DNA of 64,000 bases from Aliikangiella sp965214955. Its GTDB lineage: Bacteria > Pseudomonadota > Gammaproteobacteria > Enterobacterales > Kangiellaceae. This document shows, piece by piece, positions 8,104 through 16,993 of the stretch (its first letter is position 1; the number at the start of each line of letters is the position of its first letter). The notes beneath the pieces are model-generated. The model was not told the origin of the DNA and did not search any database. It saw nothing but the letters and a program-made list of their open reading frames with translations. The position numbers and the translations under genes were made by a program. The stretch spans positions 1-64,000 of the forward strand of contig CBDCCU010000015.1 of NCBI GenBank assembly GCA_965214955.1, in the 5' to 3' direction.

Positions 8104-8259
8104 CAGCAGTCAATAAGGGGGAGAGAGCCTCAGTTTTGGGATAATTTGTCTTAAGAATAATAATTATTTTAAGAAGTTCACCATCATTTCCTTATTTTTA
8201 ACCTATTACATTCAAATAATTAACAACTAAAACGTTTAATAATAAAACGGAGAATTTAA

Positions 8260-9417
8260 ATGGCCATTCGACGCAAGTTATTTGCGGGATTGGCAGTAAT
8301 GCTAAGCTCATTGTTTAGTTTTGCTGTTCAAGCCTCTGCTGATTTGAATATGCGTCCGGGTGTAACAGAGACTAGTGTAGAAGCCTATGACCTTCATATG
8401 ATGGTTGTATGGGTGATGACTATTATTGCTGTTATTGTATTCGGCGCAATGTTCATTTCGATTTTCGCACATAGAAAATCAAAAAATCCTACCCCAGCAA
8501 CTTTTTCTCACAGTACGGTGATTGAAGTGATCTGGACTGCTATTCCTGTATTGATCTTAGTGGGTCTTTCTATTCCAGCGGTTAACCTGCTGATTAAAAT
8601 GGAAGATGCTTCAGATGCTGATATGTCTGTTGTAGTCACTGGGTCGCAATGGAAGTGGCACTATAAATACTTAGAGCACGATATTGAGTTCTTTAGTAAC
8701 TTAAAGTCTCCTCAGCAGAGAGAAAACTTTAACCTTGAAGAAGCACAAACAAATCCTAACTACTTATTAGAAGTGGATAATGAGTTGGTTTTACCTGCTA
8801 ATAAAAAAGTACGCTTTTTATTAACTGCCGATGATGTAATTCATTCGTGGTGGGTGCCTGAGCTAGCCGTTAAAAAAGATGCGATCCCAGGATTTATTAA
8901 TGAGTCTTGGACTAAGGTTCCTACTACTGGAACTTATCGTGGTCAATGTACTGAGCTTTGCGGTAAGTGGCACGGATTTATGCCAGTTGTGGTTAAAGTG
9001 GTTACCGAGGTTGAATTTGAGCAATGGTTAGCACAAAAACAAGAAGAAAAAGTGCTTGCTGAAAAAGCGGCGGCAGAAGCGGCGGCTAAATCTTGGGAAA
9101 TGGATAAGCTAATGGCATTAGGTAAAGAAGTTTACGATGCTAAATGTGCAGCATGTCACCAAGGTAATGGTGAAGGCATTGCGGGAACTTTCCCTGCATT
9201 AAAAGGCAGCGCAATTGCTATTGAAGCCGACAAAATAAACGAACATATTGAAGTGGTTGTTAACGGTAAAGCTGGTACTGCAATGGCAGCATACGGCGCA
9301 CAACTCACTGACGCTGAACTAGCCGCAGTAATTACTTACGAGCGTAATGCTTGGGGTAATAATACTGGCGAAAAAGTTCAACCCGCTGAAATTCAGGCTT
9401 TTAAAGCCGGTAACTAA
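8260..9417 (+). CDS. coxB: Cytochrome c oxidase subunit II with fused cytochrome c domain
   Basis: A 385-residue subunit II. It has a signal peptide (to ~residue 26), two membrane helices (~45-70 and ~85-110), and a periplasmic cupredoxin domain with the CuA centre: GQCTELCGKWHGFMPVV plus the upstream DVIHSWWVP. After a charged Ala/Glu linker, a C-terminal cytochrome c domain starts at about residue 290 with the haem motif CAACH and a later methionine ligand. This makes the enzyme a caa3-like oxidase that can carry its own electron-entry cytochrome. ACGGAGA precedes the ATG. It is the first gene of the oxidase operon. Confidence 0.97.
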   Translation: MAIRRKLFAGLAVMLSSLFSFAVQASADLNMRPGVTETSVEAYDLHMMVVWVMTIIAVIVFGAMFISIFAHRKSKNPTPATFSHSTVIEVIWTAIPVLILVGLSIPAVNLLIKMEDASDADMSVVVTGSQWKWHYKYLEHDIEFFSNLKSPQQRENFNLEEAQTNPNYLLEVDNELVLPANKKVRFLLTADDVIHSWWVPELAVKKDAIPGFINESWTKVPTTGTYRGQCTELCGKWHGFMPVVVKVVTEVEFEQWLAQKQEEKVLAEKAAAEAAAKSWEMDKLMALGKEVYDAKCAACHQGNGEGIAGTFPALKGSAIAIEADKINEHIEVVVNGKAGTAMAAYGAQLTDAELAAVITYERNAWGNNTGEKVQPAEIQAFKAGN

Positions 9418-9432
9418 TAGGAGACGATCATA

Positions 9433-10986
9433 ATGGCAGATCATCATCCAACCGGCATTAAACGCTGGTTATTTACAACAAACCACAAGGACATCGGTTC
9501 GATGTACCTTTGGTTCTCTTTCATCATGTTCTTGATTGGTGGCGCAATGGCAATGGTTATCCGTGCCGAGCTTTACCAACCAGGACTACAATTTGTTGAT
9601 CCTAACTTTTTCAACCAAATGACAACCATGCATGGTTTGATCATGGTATTTGGCGCGGTAATGCCAAGTATGGTTGGACTGGCTAACTGGTTAATTCCAA
9701 TGCAAATTGGCGCGCCAGATATGGCTTTACCTCGTATGAATAACTGGAGCTTCTGGATCCTTCCTTTTGCGTTCACCTTATTATTATCGTCTTTATTTAT
9801 GGAAGGTGGTGCGCCAAACTTTGGTTGGACTTTCTACGCGCCGTTATCAACCACTTACGGGCCGCCAAGCACCGACTTCTTTATTCTTGGTGTTCACATG
9901 ATGGGTATTTCTTCGATTATGGGCGCAATTAACGTAATCGTTACGGTTTTCAATATGCGTGCGCCAGGCATGACATTAATGAAAATGCCGCTGTTTGTAT
10001 GGACTTGGGTAATCACCGCTTTCTTATTGATTTTGGTAATGCCAGTGCTTGCAGGTGCGGTAACCATGATGTTAACCGACCGTCATTTTGGTACCTCATT
10101 CTTTGATGCGGCTGGCGGCGGTGACCCGGTAATGTTCCAACATATTTTCTGGTTCTTTGGTCACCCAGAAGTTTATATTATGATTTTGCCAGCATTTGGT
10201 GTGGCATCTGAAATCATTCCAGCATTTGCGCGTAAAAAGCTATTTGGTTATGCCTCTATGGTTTATGCAACGGCATCTATCGCCTTGTTATCATTTATCG
10301 TTTGGGCGCATCACATGTTTACCGTAGGTATGCCAGTGGCGGGTGAGTTGTTCTTTATGATAGCCACCATGTTAATTGCGGTGCCAACAGGGGTTAAAGT
10401 GTTTAACTGGGTTGCAACTATGTGGCGCGGCTCTATGACATTTGAAACGCCAATGTTGTTTGCTATTGCCTTTGTGATTTTATTTACGATTGGCGGCTTC
10501 TCTGGGGTAATGCTAGCGATGGCTCCGGTTGATTTCCAATATCACGATACTTATTTTGTGGTTGCTCACTTCCACTATGTATTATTCCCTGGTGCTATTT
10601 TTGGTACAACGGCGGCGGTTTATTACTGGTTGCCTAAGTGGACGGGTAAAATGTACAACGAGAAAATGGGTAAAATCCATTTCTGGTGGTCGATGATTGC
10701 GGTTAATTTAACGTTCTTCCCAATGCACTTTAGTGGTTTAGCGGGTATGCCTCGTCGTATTCCAGACTACAACATGATGTTTGCCGACTTTAATCAGTTA
10801 GCAAGTATTGGTGCATTCGCATTAGGTTTAAGTCAGTTATATTTCTTATACATTGTGATTAATACCATTCGCAGTGGTAAAAAATCTGAAGATAAACCTT
10901 GGGATGGAGCAGAAGGACTTGAGTGGGATGAACTTCCTTGTCCTGCGCCGTATCATACTTTTGATACGCCACCTAAAGTTAAATAA
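9433..10986 (+). CDS. coxA: Cytochrome c oxidase subunit I
   Basis: The 517-residue catalytic subunit of a haem-copper oxidase: reduces O2 to water and pumps protons in the inner membrane. Visible ligands and channels include MTTMHGLIMVFG (low-spin haem a histidine), FWFFGHPEVYIMILPAFG (CuB histidine, cross-linked tyrosine and the D-channel glutamate of A1 oxidases), WAHHMFTVGM (two CuB histidines), the K-channel lysine in PTGVKVFNW, and VVAHFHYVLFPG (haem a3 and haem a ligands). It is complete, 12 membrane helices. It follows coxB after 15 bases. Confidence 0.98.
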   Translation: MADHHPTGIKRWLFTTNHKDIGSMYLWFSFIMFLIGGAMAMVIRAELYQPGLQFVDPNFFNQMTTMHGLIMVFGAVMPSMVGLANWLIPMQIGAPDMALPRMNNWSFWILPFAFTLLLSSLFMEGGAPNFGWTFYAPLSTTYGPPSTDFFILGVHMMGISSIMGAINVIVTVFNMRAPGMTLMKMPLFVWTWVITAFLLILVMPVLAGAVTMMLTDRHFGTSFFDAAGGGDPVMFQHIFWFFGHPEVYIMILPAFGVASEIIPAFARKKLFGYASMVYATASIALLSFIVWAHHMFTVGMPVAGELFFMIATMLIAVPTGVKVFNWVATMWRGSMTFETPMLFAIAFVILFTIGGFSGVMLAMAPVDFQYHDTYFVVAHFHYVLFPGAIFGTTAAVYYWLPKWTGKMYNEKMGKIHFWWSMIAVNLTFFPMHFSGLAGMPRRIPDYNMMFADFNQLASIGAFALGLSQLYFLYIVINTIRSGKKSEDKPWDGAEGLEWDELPCPAPYHTFDTPPKVK

Positions 10987-11015
10987 TTTATTAACATTTT
11001 TACGATAAAAAGATT

Positions 11016-11585
11016 ATGTCAGAGCAACAGCTAAACAATAGCAAACAAAATAATAAGCGCTTAACGACACGGCTAATTGGTGTAGTCGCTGGTATGTTTT
11101 TGTTTGGCTTTGCACTGGTTCCACTTTATGATGTTTTTTGCGAAATCACGGGCATTAACGGTAAAACTCGCGGACAAGCAATTTATAAAAAAGCTGCCGT
11201 GGATAAGTCTCGCTTAGTGACTATTTCATTTATTGCCAATGTTAACCGAGGTATGCCGTGGGAATTTAAACCCTTGGTTACCAGCATGAAGGTGCACCCG
11301 GGTGAATTAAATGAAGTGAAATTTTATGCAAAAAATCGTTCAAGCAAAGATATTATTGGTCAATCGGTTCCGAGTGTTTCACCGGGGCAAGCGGCACTTT
11401 ATTTAAATAAAACCGAGTGCTTTTGTTTTGACCAACAAACCTTATTGGCAGGACAAGAAATTGAAATGCCAATGAAGTTTTATATTGACGCTGATATTCC
11501 AGAAGATGTAACTCAACTGACATTGTCTTATCAATTATTTAATATTACCGACGCGGTAAATACTGCGGTAGGGGCAGCCAAATAA
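11016..11585 (+). CDS. ctaG: Cytochrome c oxidase assembly protein CtaG/Cox11
   Basis: A 189-residue copper chaperone that delivers copper to the CuB site of subunit I. It has an N-terminal membrane anchor (LIGVVAGMFLFGFALVPLYDVFCEITG) and a periplasmic immunoglobulin-like domain. The Cu(I)-binding CFCF motif is present in NKTECFCFDQQTL. The periplasmic segment SFIANVNRGMPWEFKP is typical. Located between coxA and coxC as in most proteobacterial clusters. Confidence 0.96.
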   Translation: MSEQQLNNSKQNNKRLTTRLIGVVAGMFLFGFALVPLYDVFCEITGINGKTRGQAIYKKAAVDKSRLVTISFIANVNRGMPWEFKPLVTSMKVHPGELNEVKFYAKNRSSKDIIGQSVPSVSPGQAALYLNKTECFCFDQQTLLAGQEIEMPMKFYIDADIPEDVTQLTLSYQLFNITDAVNTAVGAAK

Positions 11586-11617
11586 AGCATTTTAATGCTT
11601 TTAAATGGAGATAAAAA

Positions 11618-12529
11618 ATGAGTACTGAAACAGAAAAAAAGTACGAAAAATATTATGTACCAGAGCAAAGTCATTGGCCTATTGTTGGCGCTATTGGCTT
11701 GTTCTTATTAGCTTTTGGCGGAGCTAATTTTATTCAGCAATCTACGGGCAAATATGGCAATGAAGGCAGTATGGGCTGGATTGTTTTTGCTATAGGTATG
11801 CTAATTATTCTTTATATGATGTACGGATGGTGGAGAGACACAATTAAAGAGTCAATGGATGGACTATACAGCTCGCAAATGGATCGTTCATTCAGGCAAG
11901 GAATGATGTGGTTTATTAGCTCAGAAGTGATGTTTTTTGCGGCATTTTTTGGCGCGCTTTTCTATGCTCGCGCCATTGTTATGCCTTGGTTAGGTGGGGA
12001 AGGTAATAATGCGATGACTCATGCATTACTCTATCCCGATTTTGTCCCTGCATGGCCTATGTTAGACACACCTGATCCTAGTAAAATAGCGGGGCCAGAT
12101 AGCGTTATCGGAGCGTTTGGTTTGCCTGCGATTAACACGGCAATATTATTGGTTAGTTCATGGACATTAACCATTGCACACCATGCGTTAATAGATGGTA
12201 ATAGAAAATCGCTATTTTGGTATACCACAATCACAGCGGTTCTTGGGGCAATTTTCTTAGTTTTACAAGGCTATGAATATTACGAAGCCTATAATCATTA
12301 TGGCTTAACTTTAGGTAGTGGTATTTATGGTTCTACCTTCTTTATGCTAACGGGCTTTCACGGACTACACGTTACCATTGGTACAATTTTCTTAATTGTT
12401 ATGGCGGTTCGTATTGGCAAAGGACACTTTAAACCAGAAAATCATTTTGCGTTTGAAGCGGGTGCTTGGTATTGGCACTTTGTTGATGTGGTTTGGTTAT
12501 TCTTGTTTATCTTTGTTTATATTGTGTAA
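11618..12529 (+). CDS. coxC: Cytochrome c oxidase subunit III
   Basis: A 303-residue, seven-helix subunit III that stabilises the catalytic core and supports proton uptake. Family signatures are WPIVGAIGLFLLAFG, SSEVMFFAAFFGALFYAR, GFHGLHVTIGTIFL and AWYWHFVDVVWLFLFIFVYIV at the C-terminus. GGAG precedes the ATG. It is followed immediately by a strong terminator, so the subunit genes form one transcription unit separate from the assembly genes downstream. Confidence 0.97.
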   Translation: MSTETEKKYEKYYVPEQSHWPIVGAIGLFLLAFGGANFIQQSTGKYGNEGSMGWIVFAIGMLIILYMMYGWWRDTIKESMDGLYSSQMDRSFRQGMMWFISSEVMFFAAFFGALFYARAIVMPWLGGEGNNAMTHALLYPDFVPAWPMLDTPDPSKIAGPDSVIGAFGLPAINTAILLVSSWTLTIAHHALIDGNRKSLFWYTTITAVLGAIFLVLQGYEYYEAYNHYGLTLGSGIYGSTFFMLTGFHGLHVTIGTIFLIVMAVRIGKGHFKPENHFAFEAGAWYWHFVDVVWLFLFIFVYIV

Positions 12530-12544
12530 ACAACGCTGGGCAAT

Positions 12545-12576
12545 AAAAAACCGAAGCTTTTGCTTCGGTTTTTTGT
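12545..12576 (+). terminator. Rho-independent terminator after coxC
   Basis: AACCGAAGC-TTTT-GCTTCGGTT stem followed by TTTTTTG, preceded by an A run. It also lies at the end of the convergent DUF2909 gene and may work in both directions. Confidence 0.92.
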
Positions 12577-12593
12577 TTTATACGGGATAAATT

Positions 12594-12818
12594 TTATTCG
12601 CTAGGTTGATTGATTATCGGTAAACCCTGAGGTTCTAATAAGCCAAAGTAGCTGGCAACAATGAGTAAAATAAATAGCAATATTGATAAGCCAATTCGCC
12701 ACTTTAGGTTGGAGAGTGTTTTTACTGACTGCTTGTTTGTAGTTAAAAAAAACAAGCTCCTAAATAAACTGATAAGTATTGCCAACATAGCAACAATGAT
12801 TACAATTTTTACAAGCAT
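12594..12818 (-). CDS. DUF2909 twin-transmembrane protein
   Basis: A 74-residue protein with two membrane helices (VKIVIIVAMLAILISLFRSLFFL and GLSILLFILLIVASYFGLL) joined by a short basic loop (KQSVKTLSNLKWRI). This layout and the KALTWRIGLS-like loop match the DUF2909 family, which is regularly encoded within or beside cox operons of gamma- and betaproteobacteria. Role unknown; a small accessory or assembly factor of the oxidase is a reasonable inference. Convergent with coxC. Confidence 0.75.
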   Translation of the reverse strand: MLVKIVIIVAMLAILISLFRSLFFLTTNKQSVKTLSNLKWRIGLSILLFILLIVASYFGLLEPQGLPIINQPSE

Positions 12819-12885
12819 TTTTTGTCGTTTCCTGTCACATTTACTCTGGTTTAAATCAAATTAGTGATAGAATACGCGCCCTAGA

Positions 12886-13668
12886 ATGCTTTTACCAGCG
12901 GAGTTTATTAACTTGAAATCTACAATCGAATATAACATTGGCCGATACCATGTTCGGATCAATATTTGGTTGTTGATTGTTTTTTTAATTTTACAAACAT
13001 TACTTAACGAACTGGGATTTTGGCAACTTAATCGAGCTAAAGAAAAGCAACAAAGATTAGCGCAAGTTGAAGCAGGAAAACTCAATTCAATAAAAAATTT
13101 AGCTGATGTAAATAATGCACATTTATTGAAATTTCAACAAGTTGATTTAGGCTTAACTATTTTACGAGAACTTCCTATTTTTGTTGATAATAAAACTCAT
13201 AAAAAAGCACCGGGTTATCATGTTTTACAAGTGGCTCAAGATAAGCAATCAGGAAAAGCGATTTTAATTAATCGTGGCTGGGTATTTGCTGATAATCAAA
13301 GAGTGTCTTTGCCCGTAGATAAAATTGAAAAATTTGAATTTGATAAGCAGATTAAAATTACTGGCCGCTTATACCCAATAAGCCAAGAGCCAATAACCAG
13401 TTTGCAAGGTGAATTAGAAAAACTCAATAGTGGCTATAGAATTCCTTATTTAGATAACAATATTCTGGCAGAGCTTAAAAAAAATTATCAACTTGATTTA
13501 GAGCCTTATATTGTTCGTATAGATTCGGCAGATGATTTTGCATTAACGGTAAATTGGCAATGGACAAATATGCCCGTTGAAAAGCATTTAGCTTATGCTG
13601 TGCAATGGTTTGGTTTAGCATTGGCATTATTAATAATTAGTTTGATTGTTGCGGTTAAAAGAAGGTAA
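12886..13668 (+). CDS. SURF1 family cytochrome oxidase biogenesis protein
   Basis: A ~260-residue membrane protein required for efficient haem a insertion in subunit I. It has one helix near each end with a periplasmic domain between. Family hallmarks are GFWQLNRAKEK after the first helix, IFVDNKTHKKAPGYHVLQ, AILINRGWVF, and the C-terminal EKHLAYAVQWFGLALALL. Two starts are possible: ATG at 12886 without a visible ribosome binding site, and TTG at 12913 with GCGGAG nine bases upstream, which would shorten the protein by nine residues. First gene of the second, assembly-factor unit of the oxidase cluster. Confidence 0.93.
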   Translation: MLLPAEFINLKSTIEYNIGRYHVRINIWLLIVFLILQTLLNELGFWQLNRAKEKQQRLAQVEAGKLNSIKNLADVNNAHLLKFQQVDLGLTILRELPIFVDNKTHKKAPGYHVLQVAQDKQSGKAILINRGWVFADNQRVSLPVDKIEKFEFDKQIKITGRLYPISQEPITSLQGELEKLNSGYRIPYLDNNILAELKKNYQLDLEPYIVRIDSADDFALTVNWQWTNMPVEKHLAYAVQWFGLALALLIISLIVAVKRR

Positions 13669-13673
13669 ATGTT

Positions 13674-14315
13674 GTGGATTTTGAAGAATTAAAAAGTGAA
13701 TCGCATAAGCAAAATGTTAAAAAAAATCGCTTAACGTTAATTGCGCTTTTTGTGATCTTTTTTACTCCTGTGCTTATTGCTTATAGTGCTTACTTTACAG
13801 GCTGGTTTAATCAGGCAACTGAAAATAAAGGCGAACTTTTAGTTGATAAAGATATTTTAGATATTGAAGATTTTGCCTTAGTAAAAGAAGGTAAAAAAAT
13901 TGAAGGTAAAACACTAGAAACCTTATATTGGTGGATAATGCCTATTGATCCTTCCAGTTGCGATCAGGCCTGTTTAAAGCTAAATGTTTTTATGCTGAAT
14001 CAAACTTACCAAGGATTAGGCAAAGAAGCCAAGCGAGTAAACCCGTTACTTATTTTGCCAACAGGCGAGCCGTTATTTGATGATAAATTTCCAACAGCGT
14101 TTAGTGATTTTAGCAATGTAGGTGTTAAGGCATTGGAAAAAACTCGTAGTGGGTTAAACAAAGATCTACCCGCAAATTATATTTATTTGGTTGATCCGCT
14201 AGGTAATATTTTTATGCGGTACGAGTTAGCCAATGACGACAAACAAGCACCTATGCGAAGTAAAGATATGCGAGAAGATATTCGCCGTTTGTTTAAGTTT
14301 TCGCGCTTAGGCTAA
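13674..14315 (+). CDS. Membrane-anchored CxxxC protein of the cox cluster
   Basis: A 213-residue protein with one N-terminal membrane helix (LTLIALFVIFFTPVLIAYSAYF) and a periplasmic domain. Residues ~100-110 contain DPSSCDQACLKLNVF, a CxxxC placed as in SCO/thioredoxin-like copper chaperones, and the C-terminus has IYLVDPLGNIFMRYE, like the thioredoxin-fold strand before the SCO histidine, but no such histidine is evident. Genes of this kind sit between SURF1 and ctaA in many gammaproteobacterial clusters and are annotated as hypothetical. It starts with GTG (AAGG upstream), five bases after SURF1. A role in CuA or haem assembly is inference. Confidence 0.7.
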   Translation: MDFEELKSESHKQNVKKNRLTLIALFVIFFTPVLIAYSAYFTGWFNQATENKGELLVDKDILDIEDFALVKEGKKIEGKTLETLYWWIMPIDPSSCDQACLKLNVFMLNQTYQGLGKEAKRVNPLLILPTGEPLFDDKFPTAFSDFSNVGVKALEKTRSGLNKDLPANYIYLVDPLGNIFMRYELANDDKQAPMRSKDMREDIRRLFKFSRLG

Positions 14316-14356
14316 ATGAAAAAGAATGACTAAAACTTGAATGATTAGAGAAGTAC

Positions 14357-15388
14357 ATGAGTAATAAAGTTAAAAGAAATATTGCCATTTTTGCCACGGC
14401 ATTTGCTATGGTTGTGGTGGTTTTAGGCGCATTTACCCGCTTAACCGATGCGGGTTTGGGGTGTCCTGATTGGCCTGGTTGTTATGGGTTTATGCACATT
14501 CCAACCGATGAAGCACATATTGCCAAAGCAAATCAAGCTTATCCTGATCAACCTTATCAGTTTGAAAAAGCTTGGCCCGAAATGGTGCATCGCTATTTTG
14601 CAGGCACATTAGGATTATTAGTTTTGGGTTTAGCCATTATTGCTTGGCGTAGTAAAGAAAAGCTTACCTTAAAACATTCTAGCTTTTTACTTGTGCTCAT
14701 TATTTTTCAGGCGGCATTAGGTATGTGGACAGTGACGATGAAGTTGCATCCTTCAATTGTAATGTTACATCTGCTTGGCGGTTTTACTACATTCTCTTTA
14801 CTTGCTTCTTTGGCACTTCGTTATCACTTTAAAAACATATCCCCTATTAGTAGCGAAGTGGCTAAAAAGTTAAAACCTGCGGTAATTTTTACTTTAGCCA
14901 TTGTGGTGTTACAAGTTGCATTAGGCGGTTGGACCTCAGCAAATTATGCCGCACTGTCTTGTTTAGAGCTGCCCATTTGCCAAGGTAATTGGTTATCTGA
15001 TGGTGATTTTATTAGCGCATTTCAACTATGGGGATTTGAAGAAGATCATTTTGAATATGGCATTCACGATCAAAATGCCCGAATGGCTATTCATGCTATG
15101 CATAGAATTGGCGCTATTGTGGCCTCTGTTGCAGTCATCTTTTTATTGATGCGATTATTAATGCAAAGTGAAAAATCATTACTTTGTAGTTTTTTGTGGA
15201 TTATTGGTAGCTTACTTTTATTACAAGTGGCATTGGGAGTTAACAATATTGTTTCTCACTTACCATTATTTAATGCTGTTGCGCATAATGGTGTAGGGGC
15301 ATTATTAGTTGTGGCTTTAGTGAGTTTGTTAACGATTTTAATGATCCCATCTTTTGATAAAACACATCAAGGTGAGATCAATGAATAA
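14357..15388 (+). CDS. ctaA: Haem A synthase (COX15/CtaA)
   Basis: A 343-residue, eight-helix membrane enzyme that converts haem O to haem A by oxidising the C8 methyl group. Conserved parts are the N-terminal FTRLTDAGLGCPDWPGCYG, EMVHRYFAGTLGL, the second-half SCLELPICQG cysteines, AIHAMHRIGA and AVAHNGVGALL, giving the paired haem histidines. Its last eight bases overlap cyoE, so haem O and haem A synthesis are translationally coupled. Confidence 0.96.
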   Translation: MSNKVKRNIAIFATAFAMVVVVLGAFTRLTDAGLGCPDWPGCYGFMHIPTDEAHIAKANQAYPDQPYQFEKAWPEMVHRYFAGTLGLLVLGLAIIAWRSKEKLTLKHSSFLLVLIIFQAALGMWTVTMKLHPSIVMLHLLGGFTTFSLLASLALRYHFKNISPISSEVAKKLKPAVIFTLAIVVLQVALGGWTSANYAALSCLELPICQGNWLSDGDFISAFQLWGFEEDHFEYGIHDQNARMAIHAMHRIGAIVASVAVIFLLMRLLMQSEKSLLCSFLWIIGSLLLLQVALGVNNIVSHLPLFNAVAHNGVGALLVVALVSLLTILMIPSFDKTHQGEINE

Positions 15389-16280
15389 TTCGCAAACCAC
15401 TTGGAAAGATTATTTAGAACTAACCAAACCCAAAGTTGTTTTACTGATTTTATTAACCGCAATAGTGGGTATGTATATGGCGCCCGTTGCTAGTGTGCCG
15501 TTAGATATTTTAATTATTGCAACCATTGGAATAGGCTTTGCCTCTGGCGGCGCAGCAGTGGTTAATCATGTGGTGGATCAAAAGATTGATGCCATTATGG
15601 CTCGCACCTTTAAACGCCCTGTGGTTACTGGAAAAGTTAGTGATAAAAATGCAATTATTTTTGCCGCAACTTTATCTATTTTGTCTATGGTTTTGTTGGT
15701 GGTTTTTGTTAATACATTAACTGCGGTTTTAACTTTAATGGGGTTAGTGGGTTACGCATTTATTTACACCATGTACCTTAAACGAGCTACACCACAAAAT
15801 ATTGTTATTGGCGGATTAAGTGGTGCAATTCCGCCGCTATTAGGCTGGACAGCGGTTGATGGTGCCGACTGGGTTATTCATCCTCATGCTTTGTTATTAG
15901 TGTTAATTATTTTTGTATGGACACCACCGCATTTTTGGGCTTTAGCGATCTTTAGAAAAGATGAATATGCCAAAGCGGATATTCCTATGTTGCCAGTTAC
16001 TCATGGCATAGAATTTACCAAGCTTAATATTGTTCTCTATACTTTGCTGCTATTATTTGCCGCAGCACTGCCGTATTTTACCGGGATGTCAGGGCTAATT
16101 TATTTGCTATTGTCTACGATTTTAGGTTTAATTTTTATGTACTATGCAATTAAACTTTATAAAACTGACGAGCGAAAAGTCGCAATGGATACCTTTAAAT
16201 ACTCTATTTATTATTTAATGATTTTGTTTATTGTTTTATTAGTTGATAGAGCTTTTCCAATTGGTTTAGGTGGAATTTAA
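15381..16280 (+). CDS. cyoE: Protohaem IX farnesyltransferase (haem O synthase)
   Basis: A polytopic prenyltransferase of the UbiA superfamily that farnesylates haem B to haem O. The Mg/diphosphate motif is NHVVDQKIDAIMARTFKRPV, followed by YTMYLKRATPQNIVIGG and FVWTPPHFWALAIF. I place the start at ATG 15381, which has GGTGAG six bases upstream and lies inside the ctaA end; an upstream in-frame start at 15354 lacks support. About 299 residues. It feeds CtaA and overlaps the SCO gene by one base. Confidence 0.96.
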   Translation: MNNSQTTWKDYLELTKPKVVLLILLTAIVGMYMAPVASVPLDILIIATIGIGFASGGAAVVNHVVDQKIDAIMARTFKRPVVTGKVSDKNAIIFAATLSILSMVLLVVFVNTLTAVLTLMGLVGYAFIYTMYLKRATPQNIVIGGLSGAIPPLLGWTAVDGADWVIHPHALLLVLIIFVWTPPHFWALAIFRKDEYAKADIPMLPVTHGIEFTKLNIVLYTLLLLFAAALPYFTGMSGLIYLLLSTILGLIFMYYAIKLYKTDERKVAMDTFKYSIYYLMILFIVLLVDRAFPIGLGGI

Positions 16281-16888
16281 TGATGCAAAAAATAGGGATT
16301 AAAAATTTATTATTGGTTGTAGCGGTTATGCTTTTATCATCTTGTGAAAAGCCTTTGCCAGAGTTTAAACAGCTGTTAGTTTACCCAAAAAAAAATCCAA
16401 TAACTGACTTTTCTCTCACTCATCATACAGGTAAAACGTTTGATCAAAATGGATTTAAAGGTAAGTGGAATTTAATTTTTATGGGTTATACCCATTGCCC
16501 CGATGTTTGCCCTTTAACTTTAACCGAAATAGATAAAATTTACGCCAAAATTCCACAAGAAAAACAAGCAGACTTTCAGGTGATATTTTTATCTGTGGAT
16601 CCTAACAGAGATCAGCCCGATCACTTAAGTCAATACGTTGGTCATTTTAATGATGACTTTAGTGCAATTACCGGTGAAAAAGAGCAAATTGATAAACTTG
16701 TTTATTCTTTAGGCGGCATTTATAGCATTAATAATGAAGATCCTGAACATTATAGCGTTGATCATACGGGTAGAATTTTTATTGTTAGCCCGCAAGGCGA
16801 ACGCTTTGGCATTATTAGTAGTGAAGCCATGCACAACAAAGATAAATCGGGTTTAGTTGATGAGCTAGTAACATTGTCTTACTTGTAG
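16280..16888 (+). CDS. SCO1/SenC family copper chaperone, lipoprotein
   Basis: A 202-residue lipoprotein (lipobox LLSSC, cysteine near residue 22) with a thioredoxin-like SCO domain. Copper ligands are present: CPDVC in MGYTHCPDVCPLTL and the distal histidine in YSVDHTGRIFIV. SCO proteins load or reduce the CuA site of subunit II. The ATG overlaps the cyoE stop by one base and GGTGGA precedes it. Last gene of the oxidase assembly unit. Confidence 0.95.
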   Translation: MMQKIGIKNLLLVVAVMLLSSCEKPLPEFKQLLVYPKKNPITDFSLTHHTGKTFDQNGFKGKWNLIFMGYTHCPDVCPLTLTEIDKIYAKIPQEKQADFQVIFLSVDPNRDQPDHLSQYVGHFNDDFSAITGEKEQIDKLVYSLGGIYSINNEDPEHYSVDHTGRIFIVSPQGERFGIISSEAMHNKDKSGLVDELVTLSYL

Positions 16889-16923
16889 CACTTTACGTCA
16901 TATTATTTGAAACATTTTAATCA

Positions 16924-16953
16924 CCGATTTGCTTAAGTTTATAAGCATTTCGG
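16924..16953. other. Imperfect hairpin between SCO and envZ genes
   Basis: CCGA..TGCTTA pairs with TAAGCA..TCGG around an AGTT loop, with a 2x2 internal loop. No T run follows, so it is a weak terminator at best; it may simply separate the two genes. Confidence 0.35.
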
Positions 16954-16993
16954 TATATGATTGTTTTCAATTTTATCCAGACTTGTAATATTT

